Origin: Neoechinorhynchus agilis
Lineage: Eukaryota > Acanthocephala
DNA: 64,000 bases
Direction of reading: 5' to 3'
Assembly: GCA_051530055.1 (NCBI GenBank)
Contig: CM121342.1
Location: 4,650,001 to 4,714,000, forward strand
A program made the translations under genes and the position numbers. The stretch's first letter is position 1, and every line of letters begins with the position of its first letter. The notes beneath the pieces are model-generated. The model saw only the letters and a program-made list of their open reading frames with translations. It made no database searches and had not been told where the DNA came from. Below, piece by piece: positions 1-11,904 of the stretch.

Positions 1-177
1 TTGACTTTTTACACTCTGACGCTTACAGATTAATTTTAGCGAGAGTTTGCATTATCGTTTTACAAAAAAAGAGACAAAGTCCTTGTATTTTGTATGGTTT
101 GAGGATAATATTGCGGTTCTGAAAATTAGATGGCAGTGATTTCGAACGAGGAGTTTGGACCATTACATCATAACTCC

Positions 178-1216
178 GATTTATTGAATCCGACTGATTT
201 CGGAAGCATGCACGATTGTGTCTTTAATTAACGTTGTTTTCGAAAAAATACAAAAAGCTTTACCACCACTTCTTTTTAATATTTTCTTAAATATTTGTTT
301 ACAATAATACAGGAATCGCTCTCAGAAACAATCTACAGAATGCACAGTGAACAGTGTGATTGAATCTAAATAGGACATTAAAAAGAACGTCCCCTAGTCT
401 ATTGATTGTAAGTTTTTCAAATAAATAAAAAACACAACTGCAATCTAATAATAAAGCACAAAACGTGAAATCATTACCGTCCGCAAAATTAGCGCTTCTC
501 TCCTTTCTCGGCTGTCGCTGGCAGCATTGCCACGTTGTACTGCGAGCGAGATATTTTGTCGCAGGAATACACCTGCTCGTGCGTCGTCGGTCGTTTCTCT
601 CAATTTCTTCGAGAGATCCTGGAGCAGAGTGGCGAGCTGCCGAGCGATCCATACGTCTCTACTCCGAAGGGGACAAAATAGTGGGTCCTTGCTAATTCTC
701 TATAATTTCGTACCTTCCTCCCTTCCGCTGAGAGAGTAGGGAATGTTGCTTACTGCGAGGGTCGTCCCAGAGAAGGCATTTGCCCTCCTGCCACGGAAAG
801 ACCGAAATTCCGTTGGGTAGACGACCGTCTAGTCGACAAAGATGGACGGGTTCCAAAATGTTGGCAAAGTCCGCCGTTCTCAACGCCCGAGAAATTACGC
901 TGTTGATTTCAGAATGGCGTGAGAACCTTCCTGCTGACTTTCGACAAACGAGACTGTGTCGCTTGAAAGCACCAACCAAAGACCCACATCGACAGTGACG
1001 GGACATGCATATCGGGAAACCAAGTCTTAAGGACACTGCGATCTTCGTTACCTCATCAGTGAGAAGAGTTCCTAAAGATGCCAGAGGAACAGCCTCCAAC
1101 CACGCCCCCGATCCTCATGTCGAAACTGCCAACAATCTAGTTCGGACGACCCCATCGAGGGATTTCGAGAACCTTGATAACGGCATACCTTACGAAACTG
1201 ATCGGATTCAATAAAT
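178..1216. mobile_element. Putative non-autonomous element with terminal inverted repeats
   Basis: The left end (178-212) begins ATTTATTGAATCCGA. The right end (about 1182-1216) carries the same 15 bases inverted, and the next ~18 bases still match imperfectly, giving inverted repeats of about 33 bases around 1 kb. The inside has only short, unconvincing open frames on both strands and no transposase that I recognise, so a non-autonomous DNA transposon is the simplest reading. No clear target-site duplication is visible. A mere pair of diverged inverted repeats remains possible. Confidence 0.4.
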
Positions 1217-1654
1217 TACTTCCATAATTATTATACTTTTGGTGAAAATAATCCCTTGGTAATAGCATTTTTGATTTATTTGAGATGTTTCGCGAGGAGG
1301 TAACCTCGTCTCCTCCTCCGTCATCCAAAAATTAATTTTTCCCATTCAGGTTTTATGCTTCAGTGCGCGGGATCGCCAAACCCGAAGTTCGAAGACGATA
1401 TATCCGCTCGAACCCACTGATTTTAGTATTGATTGTTGACACGTCGTTGGCTGGAAGTTTCGAGCTAAAATTAGCTTTATTTCCTTCCATTGTGTTGGAC
1501 ACAGCGATGCGACGTCTTTTTGGTTTTTGTTCTGTTTCAAAAAAAAGGTGCTACCAAAATCCGTTCGATGAGTAATTTCACCAAAATAATATTTGACTAA
1601 CCCAAAAGATTTTCTCTATCGATGACTTCCATAATTCTAAAAAAATTTGGTTCG
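1217..1654. other. Intergenic, no gene seen
   Basis: AT-rich spacer. The only local structure is a short hairpin-forming GAGGAG/CTCCTC pair near 1292-1320. The open frames here are short and show no family resemblance. Confidence 0.4.
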
Positions 1655-2359
1655 TCACTCAAAAGTATTCTGTTGGTCTTGAATAAACCTCGGTGGTGGT
1701 CTCTCCGGTGGTTCCATCAACTCAGCCAAGTCTTCTCCAATTTGTTTGCTTAGCCGCTTAGGCACATGTTTAAGTCCGTGATAGTGAGCCATTAAATAGA
1801 GTAGAGTCGCTATTGACCAATTTGGTGCCATCAGATAAAGAATTGGACTCGAGAACATGTAAATGGCACATACTGAACATAAGATACTCCTTTGAACACA
1901 ACTGATTTGAGTGCACGGCCTATGTGACTTTGTTCTCTTTTTTTGCTGATCTCCTTAAATAGAACAACGTCCTATAGAAAAGAATGGATAAAATCGCCAA
2001 TGTGGATCTTTAGACTTAAAATATTCTGTTTCTCTTTGGCCAGTTTCTCCACTTCTTCAGCTTCACAGTACATGTTATTGTAATCGATACCTGTGATTGT
2101 ATCAATCGATTCCCCATTATCAGTCGATATTTCGACGACACCATAAAATGTGTCAGAAGTTCCTGAATATCGAACAATTCAAGAACCACTGCCTTATATT
2201 TACCAAAAGAGCCATGACGGTGTGGACAATTAGTTGCTTTACCACCACCAAGGCAACAATGCAGGCTAAAGCCGATGTGGATGCTGAGAGGATCGCATGA
2301 CGGCGAGCCCAAATATGCCACTTGAATATGTTTTCAACCGGAGTAGGAGGCGATTGCAT
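1655..2359 (-). CDS. Small multi-exon membrane protein, unidentified
   Basis: The likely start is the ATG at 2359, seven bases after an acceptor-like TTCATTTTAG. The first exon encodes MQSPPTPVENIFKWHIWARR and then one hydrophobic helix (SALACIVALVVVKQLIV). A middle stretch around 2000-2160 in another frame reads as acidic and lysine-rich (EAEEVEKLAKEKQNI), followed after a CTATAG acceptor by DVVLFKEISKKREQSHIGRA. The last part (1655-1870) encodes a second hydrophobic hairpin ending in a proline-rich tail (EPPERPPPRF). The order TM, charged/coiled region, TM pair vaguely recalls GET1/WRB or TMCO1-type proteins, but no diagnostic motif was found. The first-to-second exon junction does not resolve in phase with a GT-AG intron, so the exon boundaries are approximate. 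Confidence 0.45.
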
Positions 2360-2461
2360 TCTGTCTCTAAAATGAAAACCAACAACCGCGCTAAATACGA
2401 CTGATGTACCGAATTTTTTATGAACTTTAATTTCAAGTTTTATAATTTCGAAAATGGACAC

Positions 2462-3000
2462 TTGAGCGGGCTGTTGAAAGAAAAATCTTTATTCTCAAGC
2501 TTTGGTCGTCTTAAGACTTAAGCTCAGCGATCTACAAAGGCGAAAGGAAGATGTGAAGTTTGTGCGTTAAAGTAGCAACATTGAAGTATATGGAAAGTTC
2601 GTTTCAGTTTGTGGTCTAGGATCCGCTGGAATCATCTATCGACGAGAGACTATTTATATCCTGGACGGTTGAAAGGTGTTTCCACGAAATTTGTATTGAA
2701 ATTTTTACGATCAATGTCACATCGTGGAAGAAGATTGAAGTACCCAATCAAAAACTGATAAAATAGCCCGTGGAAGAGTTTATTTTCATGTTAAAAAATA
2801 TCAGATTGAAAATGTCGAGTTTAAGCATTCGGAAAACCAACAAAAAATCGACGTTAAAGCACAAAAACGAGTTTAAATTGAACGGGAAAATTGTTCGTAG
2901 ACGCTTATTCGTCGAGGCAAGTGATTACTTGTTTTCCAAAAGATTCTTGTTGATTATTATTCTATTTTTGAGTTTGTCATCGATTGTTGTCAAAACATCT
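2462..3000. other. Intergenic, no convincing gene
   Basis: Contains one 77-codon open frame (2770-3003, plus strand) that is lysine-rich with a hydrophobic end. It has no recognisable family and overlaps the promoter of the next gene, so I do not call it. Confidence 0.35.
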
Positions 3001-3004
3001 TGAG

Positions 3005-3012
3005 TATAAAAA
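3005..3012 (+). promoter_or_regulatory. TATA box of the secreted-protein gene
   Basis: TATAAAAA lies 64 bases upstream of the ATG at 3069, giving room for a short leader. It is one of the few clean TATA boxes placed well for a gene in this window. Confidence 0.5.
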
Positions 3013-3068
3013 GAGGCGATTCATCGTTCCAAAGTCAAACTTCTCTCTCTCTCCATCGAACCTTAAAA

Positions 3069-3719
3069 ATGATCGCTCTTCTCTGCTTCACAGCTTTCAT
3101 TGCAATTGGTTTCAGCAGTGGAAACCAAAAACGCCAAGGCCAAGAATCGACATTGAGAGACCAATTCAAGGAACCGAGGAGAAAAAGTGATCTGCGAGGG
3201 ATATTAGTGACGTATTATGCGAAATCGTACATGGGAACGGATTCAAATTATACTGAGATTAAACAAATCACCGACGCTTTTAATAAGGAGAACGGAAAGC
3301 GTGTTACTCTGCAGAAAACTAAGGACAAATCAAAGGCTGGAAGAGTAGAAATAAATGCATACGGAATACATATCTTAAAAAAATATGAGTTGGAACGATA
3401 TGAAAAGTCAAAATTTGAGGAATTTTTCAATTATAGCATCGATGTATTGGGAGACGATCGATGGGTAGATTTGGAGTATTATGTGGACCCGGATTCAAAA
3501 GCGGATAAAAATTACACGGATATCGAACAAATCGTTGCCGGTGATGATGACTACAAACAATTCGCTCACATGGAGAAACGGGACAACAAATCCAAGGCTG
3601 GAAACGTAAGCATGACATTTTACAAACTCTATAAGCAGGTCAAGCACAAAGAGTTTTCGTACGAAAAGTCAAAGTTTGATCGTTATCTTAACAGGTACAT
3701 CGGCTGGTATTTTAAATGA
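3069..3719 (+). CDS. Secreted protein with a tandemly duplicated domain, unknown family
   Basis: Single-exon, 216 residues. The frame stays open upstream without an ATG, so the start is the ATG at 3069, which opens a typical signal peptide (MIALLCFTAFIAIGFSSG). The mature protein contains two copies of an ~80-residue module, about residues 44-125 and 134-212. Both have the order YT(E/D)I(K/E)QI, then a lysine-rich stretch with KSKAG, then YEKSKF followed by a short aromatic segment. There are no cysteines in the repeats, so they are not disulfide-knot toxins or EGF-like modules. A TATA box precedes the gene and AATAAA follows it. I do not recognise the family. The fold looks like a small alpha/beta module, cystatin-like in size, but this is only an impression. 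Confidence 0.75.
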   Translation: MIALLCFTAFIAIGFSSGNQKRQGQESTLRDQFKEPRRKSDLRGILVTYYAKSYMGTDSNYTEIKQITDAFNKENGKRVTLQKTKDKSKAGRVEINAYGIHILKKYELERYEKSKFEEFFNYSIDVLGDDRWVDLEYYVDPDSKADKNYTDIEQIVAGDDDYKQFAHMEKRDNKSKAGNVSMTFYKLYKQVKHKEFSYEKSKFDRYLNRYIGWYFK

Positions 3720-3768
3720 GAACGGCAGATCTCAGTTAGTTTCGATGGCTGTATCCGTCGATAGTTTC

Positions 3769-3774
3769 AATAAA
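3769..3774 (+). terminator. Polyadenylation signal AATAAA
   Basis: Canonical AATAAA about 50 bases after the stop codon of the secreted duplicated-domain protein. Confidence 0.5.
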
Positions 3775-3779
3775 TAGTT

Positions 3780-4605
3780 TTTTGGCATTCATTTGTAAAA
3801 AACTTTAGAACGGGTTTTTCGTGTTCTAAAATTCAATTTTGAAGCGATCGTTTTAAACACACACAAAGCCGTCCCAAATAAACGAAATCTTATAAGCGGT
3901 TGCCCGCATTTCTCGATTGGTCGATTCAAATCACGAAACATCTCTCGATGCGACGCGGATCTGGAAGAATCGTCGCTGATTTCGTCATATTTCCCAAAGT
4001 TTGAAGTGAACGCAAATGGTCAAAAATAGCGTTCTTTGTGATTTACGGTGTTGTGGTCATTCTTTACGTCGTCCGCCCGCGCTCGCGATGATTTGTTTAT
4101 TTTCGACTGTCGTCCGTCAGAAATAGCGCCTTATCACTCTGTAAATTAGATCGATATTTCTCGATCGATGGCAATTCATTTTTTCCCATTTCGACCAACA
4201 CAACTTAAATTTCGCAATTCAGGTAAATCCAGAAAAATCTGATCAAATTCTTTGTTTATTATTTTCCTCCAGAGAATCAGAACCTTTTTAGCATCTCTCA
4301 ACGCCTTTTTTGCGCGCTTTCGGAATTATTCCAAGAAACTTCGTTGAGAAATTTCCGTTAGAAAAATGTGAGTTTGCTTTTAATAAGAAATCAGCGAGTT
4401 AGCCGAAAAGTTTAGTGGGCGATGTGTCCAAATTTATCGTAAGAACATTACAAAACGGAATGACAGCAATGAAGAAAAAAACTTACGCAAATCATTCAAA
4501 AATGTGGCTAAAGCCGAAACATTGCGACTTCTACGAATGGATAAAATTGTTCTTTTCTTAGCAGTAAAGAGTTTACCGAGAAAAAAACGGTGCAGAAGCG
4601 TTTCT
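3780..4605. other. Intergenic spacer before the 168-bp satellite
   Basis: No open frame of note and no repeat. Somewhat richer in CpG than the surroundings near 4060-4100. Confidence 0.35.
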
Positions 4606-7600
4606 TAGTTCAAAAGCTCATTTTCTCGGACGTCGACGAACTTTACGCATCTCTTCGCTCCTTTGTAGATTCCTGAACAAAACGTAAAACGGCGAAAACT
4701 CTCGGGCAAATGAAGATTTTCTAGTTTTTATTTCGAAAACAAACTTTTTTCTAAAGACACGACGATTTCATTAGTTCAAAAGCTCATTTTCTCGGACGTC
4801 GACGAACTTTAGGCGTCTCTTCGCTCCTTTGTAGATTCCTGAACAAAACGTAAAACGGCGAAAACTCTCGGGCAAATGAAGATTTTCTAGTTTTTATTTT
4901 CAAAAACAAAACTTTTTTCTAAAGACACGACGATTTCATTAGTTCAAAAGCTCATTTTCTCGGACGTCGACGAACTTTAGGCGTCTCTTCGCTCCTTTGT
5001 AGATTCCTGAACAAAACGTAAAACGGCGAAAACTCTCGGGCAAATGAAGATTTTCTAGTTTTCATTTTTAAAAACAAAACTTTTTTCTAAAGACACGACG
5101 ATTTCATTAGTTCAAAAGCTCATTTTCTCGGACGTCGACGAACTTTAGGCGTCTCTACGCTCCTTTGTAGATTCCTGAACAAAACGTAAAACGGCGAAAA
5201 CTCTCGGGCAAATGAAGATTTTCTAGTTTTCATTTTGAAAAACAAAACTTTTTTCTAAAGACACGACGATTTCATTAGTTCAAAAGCTCATTTTCTCGGA
5301 CGTCGACGAACTTTACGCATCTCTTCGCTCCTTTGTAGATTCCTGAACAAAACGTAAAACGGCGAAAACTCTCGGGTTAATAAAGATTTTTTAGTTTTTA
5401 TTTTCGAAAACAAAACTTTTTTCTAAAGACACGACGATTTCATTAGTTCAAAAGCTCATTTTCTCGGACGTCGACGAACTTTAGGCGTCTCTTCGCTCCT
5501 TTGTAGATTCCTGAACAAAACGTAAAACGGCGAAAACTCTCGGTCAATTGAAGATTTTCTAGTTTTCATTTTTAAAAACAAAACTTTTTTCTAAAGACAC
5601 GACGATTTCATTAGTTCAAAAGCTCATTTTCTCGGACGTCGACGAACTTTACGCATCTCTTCGCTCCTTTGTAGATTCCTGAACAATACGTAAAACGGCG
5701 AAAACTCTCGGGCAAATAAAGATTTTTTAGTTTTCATTTTAAAAAAAACTTTTTTCTAAAGACACGACGATTTCATTAGTTCAAAAGCTCATTTTCTCGG
5801 ACGTCGACGAACTTTACGCATCTCTTCGCTCCTTTGTAGATTCCTGAACGAAACGTAAAACGGCGAAAACTCGGGTTAATAAAGATTTTTTAGTTTTTAT
5901 TTTCGAAAACAAAACTTTTTTCTAAAGACACGACGATTTCATTAGTTCAAAAGCTCATTTTCTCGGACGTCGACGAACTTTACGCGTCTCTTCGCTCCTT
6001 TGTAGATTCCTGAACAAAACGTAAAACGGCGAAAACTCTCGGTCAATTGAAGATTTTCTAGTTTTTATTTTCAAAAACAAAACTTTTTTCTAAAGACACG
6101 ACGATTTCATTAGTTCAAAAGCTCATTTTCTCGGACGTCGACGAACTTTACGCGTCTCTTCGCTCCTTTGTAGATTCCTGAACAAAACGTAAAACGGCGA
6201 AAACTCTCGGGCAAATGAAGATTTTCTAGTTTTTATTTTCAAAAACAAAACTTTTTTCTAAAGACACGACGATTTCATTAGTTCAAAAGCTCATTTTCTC
6301 GGACGTCGACGAACTTTACGCATCTCTACGCTCCTTTGTAGATTCCTGAACAAAACGTAAAACGGCGAAAACTCTCGGGCAAATGAAGATTTTCTAGTTT
6401 TTATTTTGAAAAACAAAACTTTTTTCTAAAGACACGACGATTTCATTAGTTCAAAAGCTCATTTTCTCGGACGTCGACGAACTTTACGCATCTCCTGAAC
6501 AAAACGTAAAACGGCCAAAGCTCTCGGGCAAATGAAGATTTCCTAGTTTTTATTTTCAAAAACAAAACTTTTTTCTAAAGACACGACGATTTCATTAGTT
6601 CAAAAGCTCATTTTCTCGGACGTCGACGAACTTTAGGCGTCTCTACGCTCCTTTGTAGATTCCTGAACAAAACGTAAAACGGCGAAAACTATCGGGTTAA
6701 TAAAAAAATTTTAGTTTTTATTTTCGAAAACAAAACTTTTTTCTAAAGACACGACGATTTCATTAGTTCAAAAGCTCATTTTCTCGGACGTCGACGAACT
6801 TTACGCATCTCTTCGCTCCTTTGTAGATTCCTGAACAAAACGTAAAACGGCGAAAACTCTCGGGTTAATAAAGATTTTTTAGTTTTTATTTTCGAAAACA
6901 AAACTTTTTTCTAAAGACACGACGATTTCATTAGTTCAAAAGCTCATTTTCTCGGACGTCGACGAACTTTAGGCGTCTCTACGCTCCTTTGTAGATTCCT
7001 GAACAAAACGTAAAACGGCGAAAACTCTCGGGCAAATGAAGATTTTCTGGTTTTCATTTTTAAAAACAAAACTTTTTTCTAAAGACACGACGATTTCATT
7101 AGTTCAAAAGCTCATTTTCTCGGACGTCGACGAACTTTACGCGTCTCTTCGCTCCTTTGTAGATTCCTGAACAAAACGTAAAACGGCGAAAACTCTCGGG
7201 CAAATGAAGATTTTCTAGTTTTCATTTTTAAAAACAAAACTTTTTTCTAAAGACACGACGATTTCATTAGTTCAAAAGCTCATTTTCTCGGACGTCGACG
7301 AACTTTACGCGTCTCTTCGCTCCTTTGTAGATTCCTGAACAAAACGTAAAACGGCGAAAACTCTCGGGCAAATGAAGATTTTCTAGTTTTTATTTTGAAA
7401 AACAAAACTTTTTTCTAAAGACACGACGATTTCATTAGTTCAAAAGCTCATTTTCTCGGACGTCGACGAACTCTACGCATCTCCTGAACAAAATGTAAAA
7501 CGGCCAAAGCTCTCGGGCAAATAAAGATTTTCTAGTTTTCATTTTAAAAAACAAAACTTTTTTCTAAAGACACGACGATTTCATTAGTTCAAGAGCTCAT

Positions 7601-8165
7601 TTTCTCGGACGTCGACGAACTCTACGCATCTCCTGAACAAAATGTAAAACGGCCAAAGCTCTCGGGCAAATAAAGATTTTCTAGTTTTTATTTTCAAAAA
7701 CAAAACTTTTTTCTAAAGACACGACGATTTCATTAGTTCAAAAGCTCATTTTCTCGGACGTCGACGAACTTTAGGCGTCTCTACGCTCCTTTGTAGATTC
7801 CTGAACAAAACGTAAAACGGCGAAAACTCTCGGGCAAATAAAGATTTTTTAGTTTTTATTTTGAAAAACAAAACTTTTTTCTAAAGACACGACGATTTCA
7901 TTAGTTCAAAAGCTCATTTTCTCGGACGTCGACGAACTTTAGGCGTCTCTACGCTCCTTTGTAGATTCCTGAGCAAAACGTAAAACGGCGAAAACTCTCG
8001 CTCAATTGAAGATTTTCTAGTTTTCATTTTTAAAAACAAAACTTTTTTCTAAAGACACGACGATTTCATTAGTTCAAAAGCTCATTTTCTCGGACGTCGA
8101 CGAACTTTACGCATCTCTACGCTCCTTTGCAGATTCCTGATGAAGACGTAAAACGGCGAAAACAA
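4606..8165. repeat. 168-bp satellite, array 1 (about 21 copies)
   Basis: The word TTAGTTCAAAAGCTC recurs at 4771, 4939, 5107, 5275, 5443 and so on, a strict 168-base period. Each unit carries CGTCGACG (an 8-base palindrome), CTCCTTTGTAGATTCCTGA and AACAAAACGTAAAA. Variation is mostly at a few two-state positions (for example ACGCG/ACGCA/AGGCG in the TCTCTTCGC context). Three units, near 6490, 7475 and 7630, share the same ~22-base internal deletion, showing that variants have spread within the array. No coding capacity. A second array lies at 40.1-41.5 kb in the same orientation. Confidence 0.95.
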
Positions 8166-8464
8166 AACTTGATTTGGCGTGGAAAGGCTTTATTTTTGCT
8201 ATCACTGATGAGTCGTCTATGGGCGATTAGCGTCCTAAATATGATCGTTAAAAAGCATAGCCGCAAAAGGGATAATATTTGTTAGTTAATTCGTTAAATT
8301 TCGACAAAAAGCTGTAATCCGTGACATTTGTCTTTAACGATTTATTTGTGAAGTCCCTGTAAGTCTTGAGAAACAAAAGAGTAGCTTCGATTTTGTGTTT
8401 TCAAGAAGCGGCTCTCATCCAAATAAATTGTAGTTTGTTTTTTATCTACAATTATATAAATCAT

Positions 8465-9456
8465 TTAGTCGATATTGAATGCGAGAGATCGGCAAGTGTC
8501 GCAAATTGATTCCAGCAATTCCCGATACATTGTGTTTAGGCGTTCATTCTCAGCTTTTAGGTTTTCATATTGCGGTTCGAGAATAGTTAGCTTTGCAAGC
8601 GTCTGTGCTTCTTTAATTTTCTTCTTTTCTCTTGACTTTTTAGCAGATTCATTGTTTCGGGATCTTCGTTGTCGATACGAATCGTCTTTTTCATCTTCTC
8701 GTTTGAGTTGCTAAAATCGAAAAAGTTTTAGAAGAGGTGATAAAAAAGGAAACAAAAGACCAGTAATCGACGAATGGATGTCCGTCTTTTCAAGCGACAC
8801 CTCCGTCGGAATTTCGAAAACATCATTTAAACTCGAGGGCAGTACACTATCAATCGGGCACTTATTTGTATCAAGCCCTCTAATGCTTTTGTGTGTTATA
8901 CAATCGATCTGCGGAACGTTCCTGCTGCTTCTTTGCTTCCAAATCGTTACTAGGATTTGTCCTGCCCCTTAACCACAAGACTAAATTCAATGACAAACTA
9001 GAAAAGTGTATTTTACGCAATACCATCATCATATCCTCTGAGAAACATAGGATGAGAATATTATGCAATTCATATATAGAGTACGCATATTAGGCACCAG
9101 TAGGATAACCGAGAAAAAGTCCTCAAGTCGAGGTCAACTGCACTTACCTTCGCCTTCCTTCGTCCGTCGATGCTTGGCTTCTTGTCAATCCAACTCAATT
9201 CGTGTCCTCTTTTAACGCTTTTGCTCGACCAAAGATCACAATGGTGGTCAGAGGGGTCATCCGCCTTCCTTCGTCCGTCGATGCTTGGCTTCTTGTCAAT
9301 CCAACTCAATTCGTGTTCTCTTTTAACGCTTTTATTCGACCAAAGATCACAATGGCGGTCAGAGGGGTCCTCGGTATCAAAATACCATGAACTCATGCTC
9401 GGCAATCGACTTGAAGACGCCATTATATCATCCTGACTGCTTACTCCTTGATTCAT
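8465..9456 (-). CDS. bZIP transcription factor, C/EBP-gamma-like
   Basis: Three exons fit GT-AG rules: 9456-9148, 8908-8761 and 8697-8465. The last exon has a classic basic region, SYRQRRSRNNESAKKSREKK, with the NNxxxxxSR signature. It is followed by a leucine zipper with leucines in LKAENERLNTMYRELLES. The basic region is closest to C/EBP, especially C/EBP-gamma (RQRRERNNMAVKKSR), less so to CES-2/PAR proteins. It should bind DNA as a dimer in the nucleus. The first exon holds an exact-register tandem duplication of 37 residues (DPSDxHCDLWS...GRRKA). The frame stays open upstream of the ATG at 9456 to an AACTTTAG acceptor at about 9538, so an extra 5' exon may exist. The last acceptor could instead lie at 8711, but that breaks the phase. 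Confidence 0.75.
9148..9369 (-). repeat. In-frame 111-bp tandem duplication inside the bZIP gene
   Basis: Two adjacent 111-base copies (about 9259-9369 and 9148-9258) encode near-identical 37-residue segments. Only a few bases differ, so the duplication is young. Confidence 0.8.
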
Positions 9457-9766
9457 TGTGCCATACGGGTAAACTTGATCTTTGTTGTATAATCCTACAT
9501 CATCATCGTCAGTAGGGGAAGTGGAACAAGCCAACCGCTAAAGTTCCTAGATCTTTATTCTGATTAGAAACACGCTCAAATCTATACAAATTTGGTACTT
9601 GGAATGATTAATACTCTCACAAGGTGAAAAATTGAAGGAATCAATTGAATTTTAATTGGTTTTTCTTTTAATCATAGTTGCTCGTAAGTACACTTTATGA
9701 TCTACTTCCAAACAAAATTGATCAAAAGACTTAAAAGGTTTTGCTTTACAGAAAAATCAATCGAAT

Positions 9767-10078
9767 TCAATTAATTCTTTGAAACCGACGGTTCATCATC
9801 AGTTCTAAAAACAATAATTCCAATAACATTCCCGTTTTTGAAGAAACACTCTTCCAAAGCACTGAATCTGGACGCAAAATCATGGCCAAACCGAGGGCAA
9901 AAAACACAAATGTTCCAATGAAACACTTGCAGACACGCAGATAAACAGCGGACGTCTTCGTGGACGAGACTTTCTTTTGGTAATTTTGCCACACCAAAGG
10001 ATTTTTGGAATTATTGTGTTTTGAAGTCTTCACACCCGCGGTAAATGATTTCTTTTTGATTAAAAAGACGTTCTGCAA
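9767..10078 (-). CDS. Possible exon(s) of a small single-pass membrane protein
   Basis: An open frame without a good ATG begins after a GTTTGCAG acceptor-like site near 10077. It encodes a basic segment (NVFLIKKKSFTAGVKTSK) followed by a hydrophobic helix (CFIGTFVFFALGLAMIL). The end probably needs a short intron to reach a second frame. The sequence NVF-I-KKSFTA recurs in a second locus near 27.87-27.91 kb, suggesting a small gene family. Function unknown. Confidence 0.3.
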   Translation of the reverse strand: MQNVFLIKKKSFTAGVKTSKHNNSKNPLVWQNYQKKVSSTKTSAVYLRVCKCFIGTFVFFALGLAMILRPDSVLWKSVSSKTGMLLELLFLELMMNRRFQRIN

Positions 10079-10169
10079 ACCTCAGCGACGGTTCATCATC
10101 TCAATTTGTTAGTAATAGACGCTACCCGGTGTATAGACTTCTAACCATAATAATACCAAAGAATAATTC

Positions 10170-11880
10170 TGACTTTAAACCATTTCTACGTTCGCAAATA
10201 GCAAGACGGAAGCGTGAAGGCCAGTTTTAATGAAAATGAATTACCACCACGGATTCCTCATCGACGTGATGTTATCCGTAAAAGTACAATTATCGATTTA
10301 TATCAAAGTGTTTCTAATATTTCTAATTAGTTGAAATTAAATGATGATTTTGGCTATCAATTTTCGAAGGCACACAATCTTGTACGCCTTTTTTATCAAG
10401 GTTGTTACCATTAAAGGAGAAGAAAATGGCTAGTTTACAGAATAAGCTGGAAAAAAGAAGGAAAAGATGCACTCTAAAGCAGTCGTTTAAGTACTGCTCA
10501 TTTGCTCGTTAGGGCCGGCACCCGGAAATTATAAGAAGTAGTAAACTTTTGAATCCGATTTCGATTAGTTCATTGTTCAAGTGTTTTTCTAAGAGTTCGA
10601 TAAGTAGCAGGGAAATAAGGCGGACTCAGTGTATATTTATCCATTCTGTATGTGAATTTTTTAGACCTTGATCAAAAGGCAATAGAAGATTGTGAGCCTC
10701 TTCGAAACCAATCGGCAGTTTAAAATAAAATCATTTAATTTCTGTACACCATCATATAAAACAACCAAACTATGAACAGTTCAATCTTCATAAAAAATCT
10801 GTCTAATGTTCTTATGGATTTGTAAGTTTGCGATCAGTGTTGGTTCAACAAATCAGCCTCTTTTTCGTTTTGTCGATTTAAATTCCGATTTATTTCATAA
10901 TAATGGATAAATATATTTTAAAGCCACATCGTAATAAAAAATTTTAAAGTAACAAGTTTACATTTCGCCTACCAATACGCAAGATAGAAATTTATCCAAT
11001 GTTGTTTGACTTAATTTTTTTTTCAAATTTTTATTAACTCGAGAAGTTTATCCTTAGTTTTTTGAAGATTCTATAGGTTTCTCTTTAAACTGAGTATAGA
11101 AAATATTCGATTAAATGTGGATTTTGTGCAAATTTAGCCACAACAATATCGGGCACGAGGAAATCGAAAAGACGACGATTTTTGAGAAAATTAGCCATAT
11201 TTCACTTTGGCGGCATTATGATTTCCATAAATCCAACTCTATAATCCCGAAGGATGATGGAAAATCAATTAAGCCAGTATCGTAAAATCTTGTTTTAATT
11301 ATGATCCGTGAAATATAATTGTTTTTCTTTAAATGTCCCTTTTCAAGCGCATTTAGTGAAAAGTCAGAATAAAAATAAGGGCTCTATTTTTGACACATAA
11401 TTCCCATTGTGATTAAAATTTCTTTAACCTGAGCACTTGCCTTTATGTTCGCGATTACCGCTTAGGCTATAATAATCCCGATGTTGTTGATCATTATCAT
11501 AATAATAGCAATAATCGGGTAAATATGAGTTTTGGGTGTACATTTCCATCGGATCTAAATGACAAATTAGAAGATTTAGAAATTGCCGAACCTCGTTTTT
11601 TTCGATAGTTGTTTTGTTCGTGGACGTAGTGGGCTAACAGTTAAAAGAAACCACGAAAGGAGACCAAAGTGCTATGGATACCATATTTTTGGCAGTGGCG
11701 GTGTGTGTCAGCCTATAAGCATGCGTATTTGCCCTGGTTGCTTTATGGTTTTTCCCAGCAGACTGTTGCCCCCCTTTTTATGCGCTCCGTAGAGCAGCAG
11801 CGATCTTTTTTTTCGAAGGAGTTGACAAAAATTTGCTATAACGGACAGCAACCACCGGGAGGAGACGGCAACGGGATACT
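10170..11880. other. AT-rich spacer without recognisable genes
   Basis: About 1.7 kb with no persuasive open frame, tandem repeat or RNA gene. A somewhat more GC-balanced stretch (11590-11900) leads into the 218-bp array. I could not match it to any snRNA or SRP RNA. Confidence 0.4.
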
Positions 11881-11904
11881 GAAACACGTTGGATACCGTT
11901 GAGG

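Noticed and set aside
2770-3003. 77-codon plus-strand frame with a hydrophobic C-terminus.
   Set aside because: Overlaps the next gene's promoter, has no family resemblance and a composition expected from AT-rich DNA.
4606-8165. Regular 168-base spacing considered as a CRISPR-like or minisatellite coding array.
   Set aside because: Whole unit is repeated with no unique spacers and no open frame; it is an ordinary satellite in a eukaryotic setting.
11583-11900. A more GC-balanced stretch with a run of C and T considered as a snRNA or SRP RNA gene.
   Set aside because: No Sm site plus stem-loop order and no match to U1-U6, U4atac, 5S or SRP core sequences that I could recognise.
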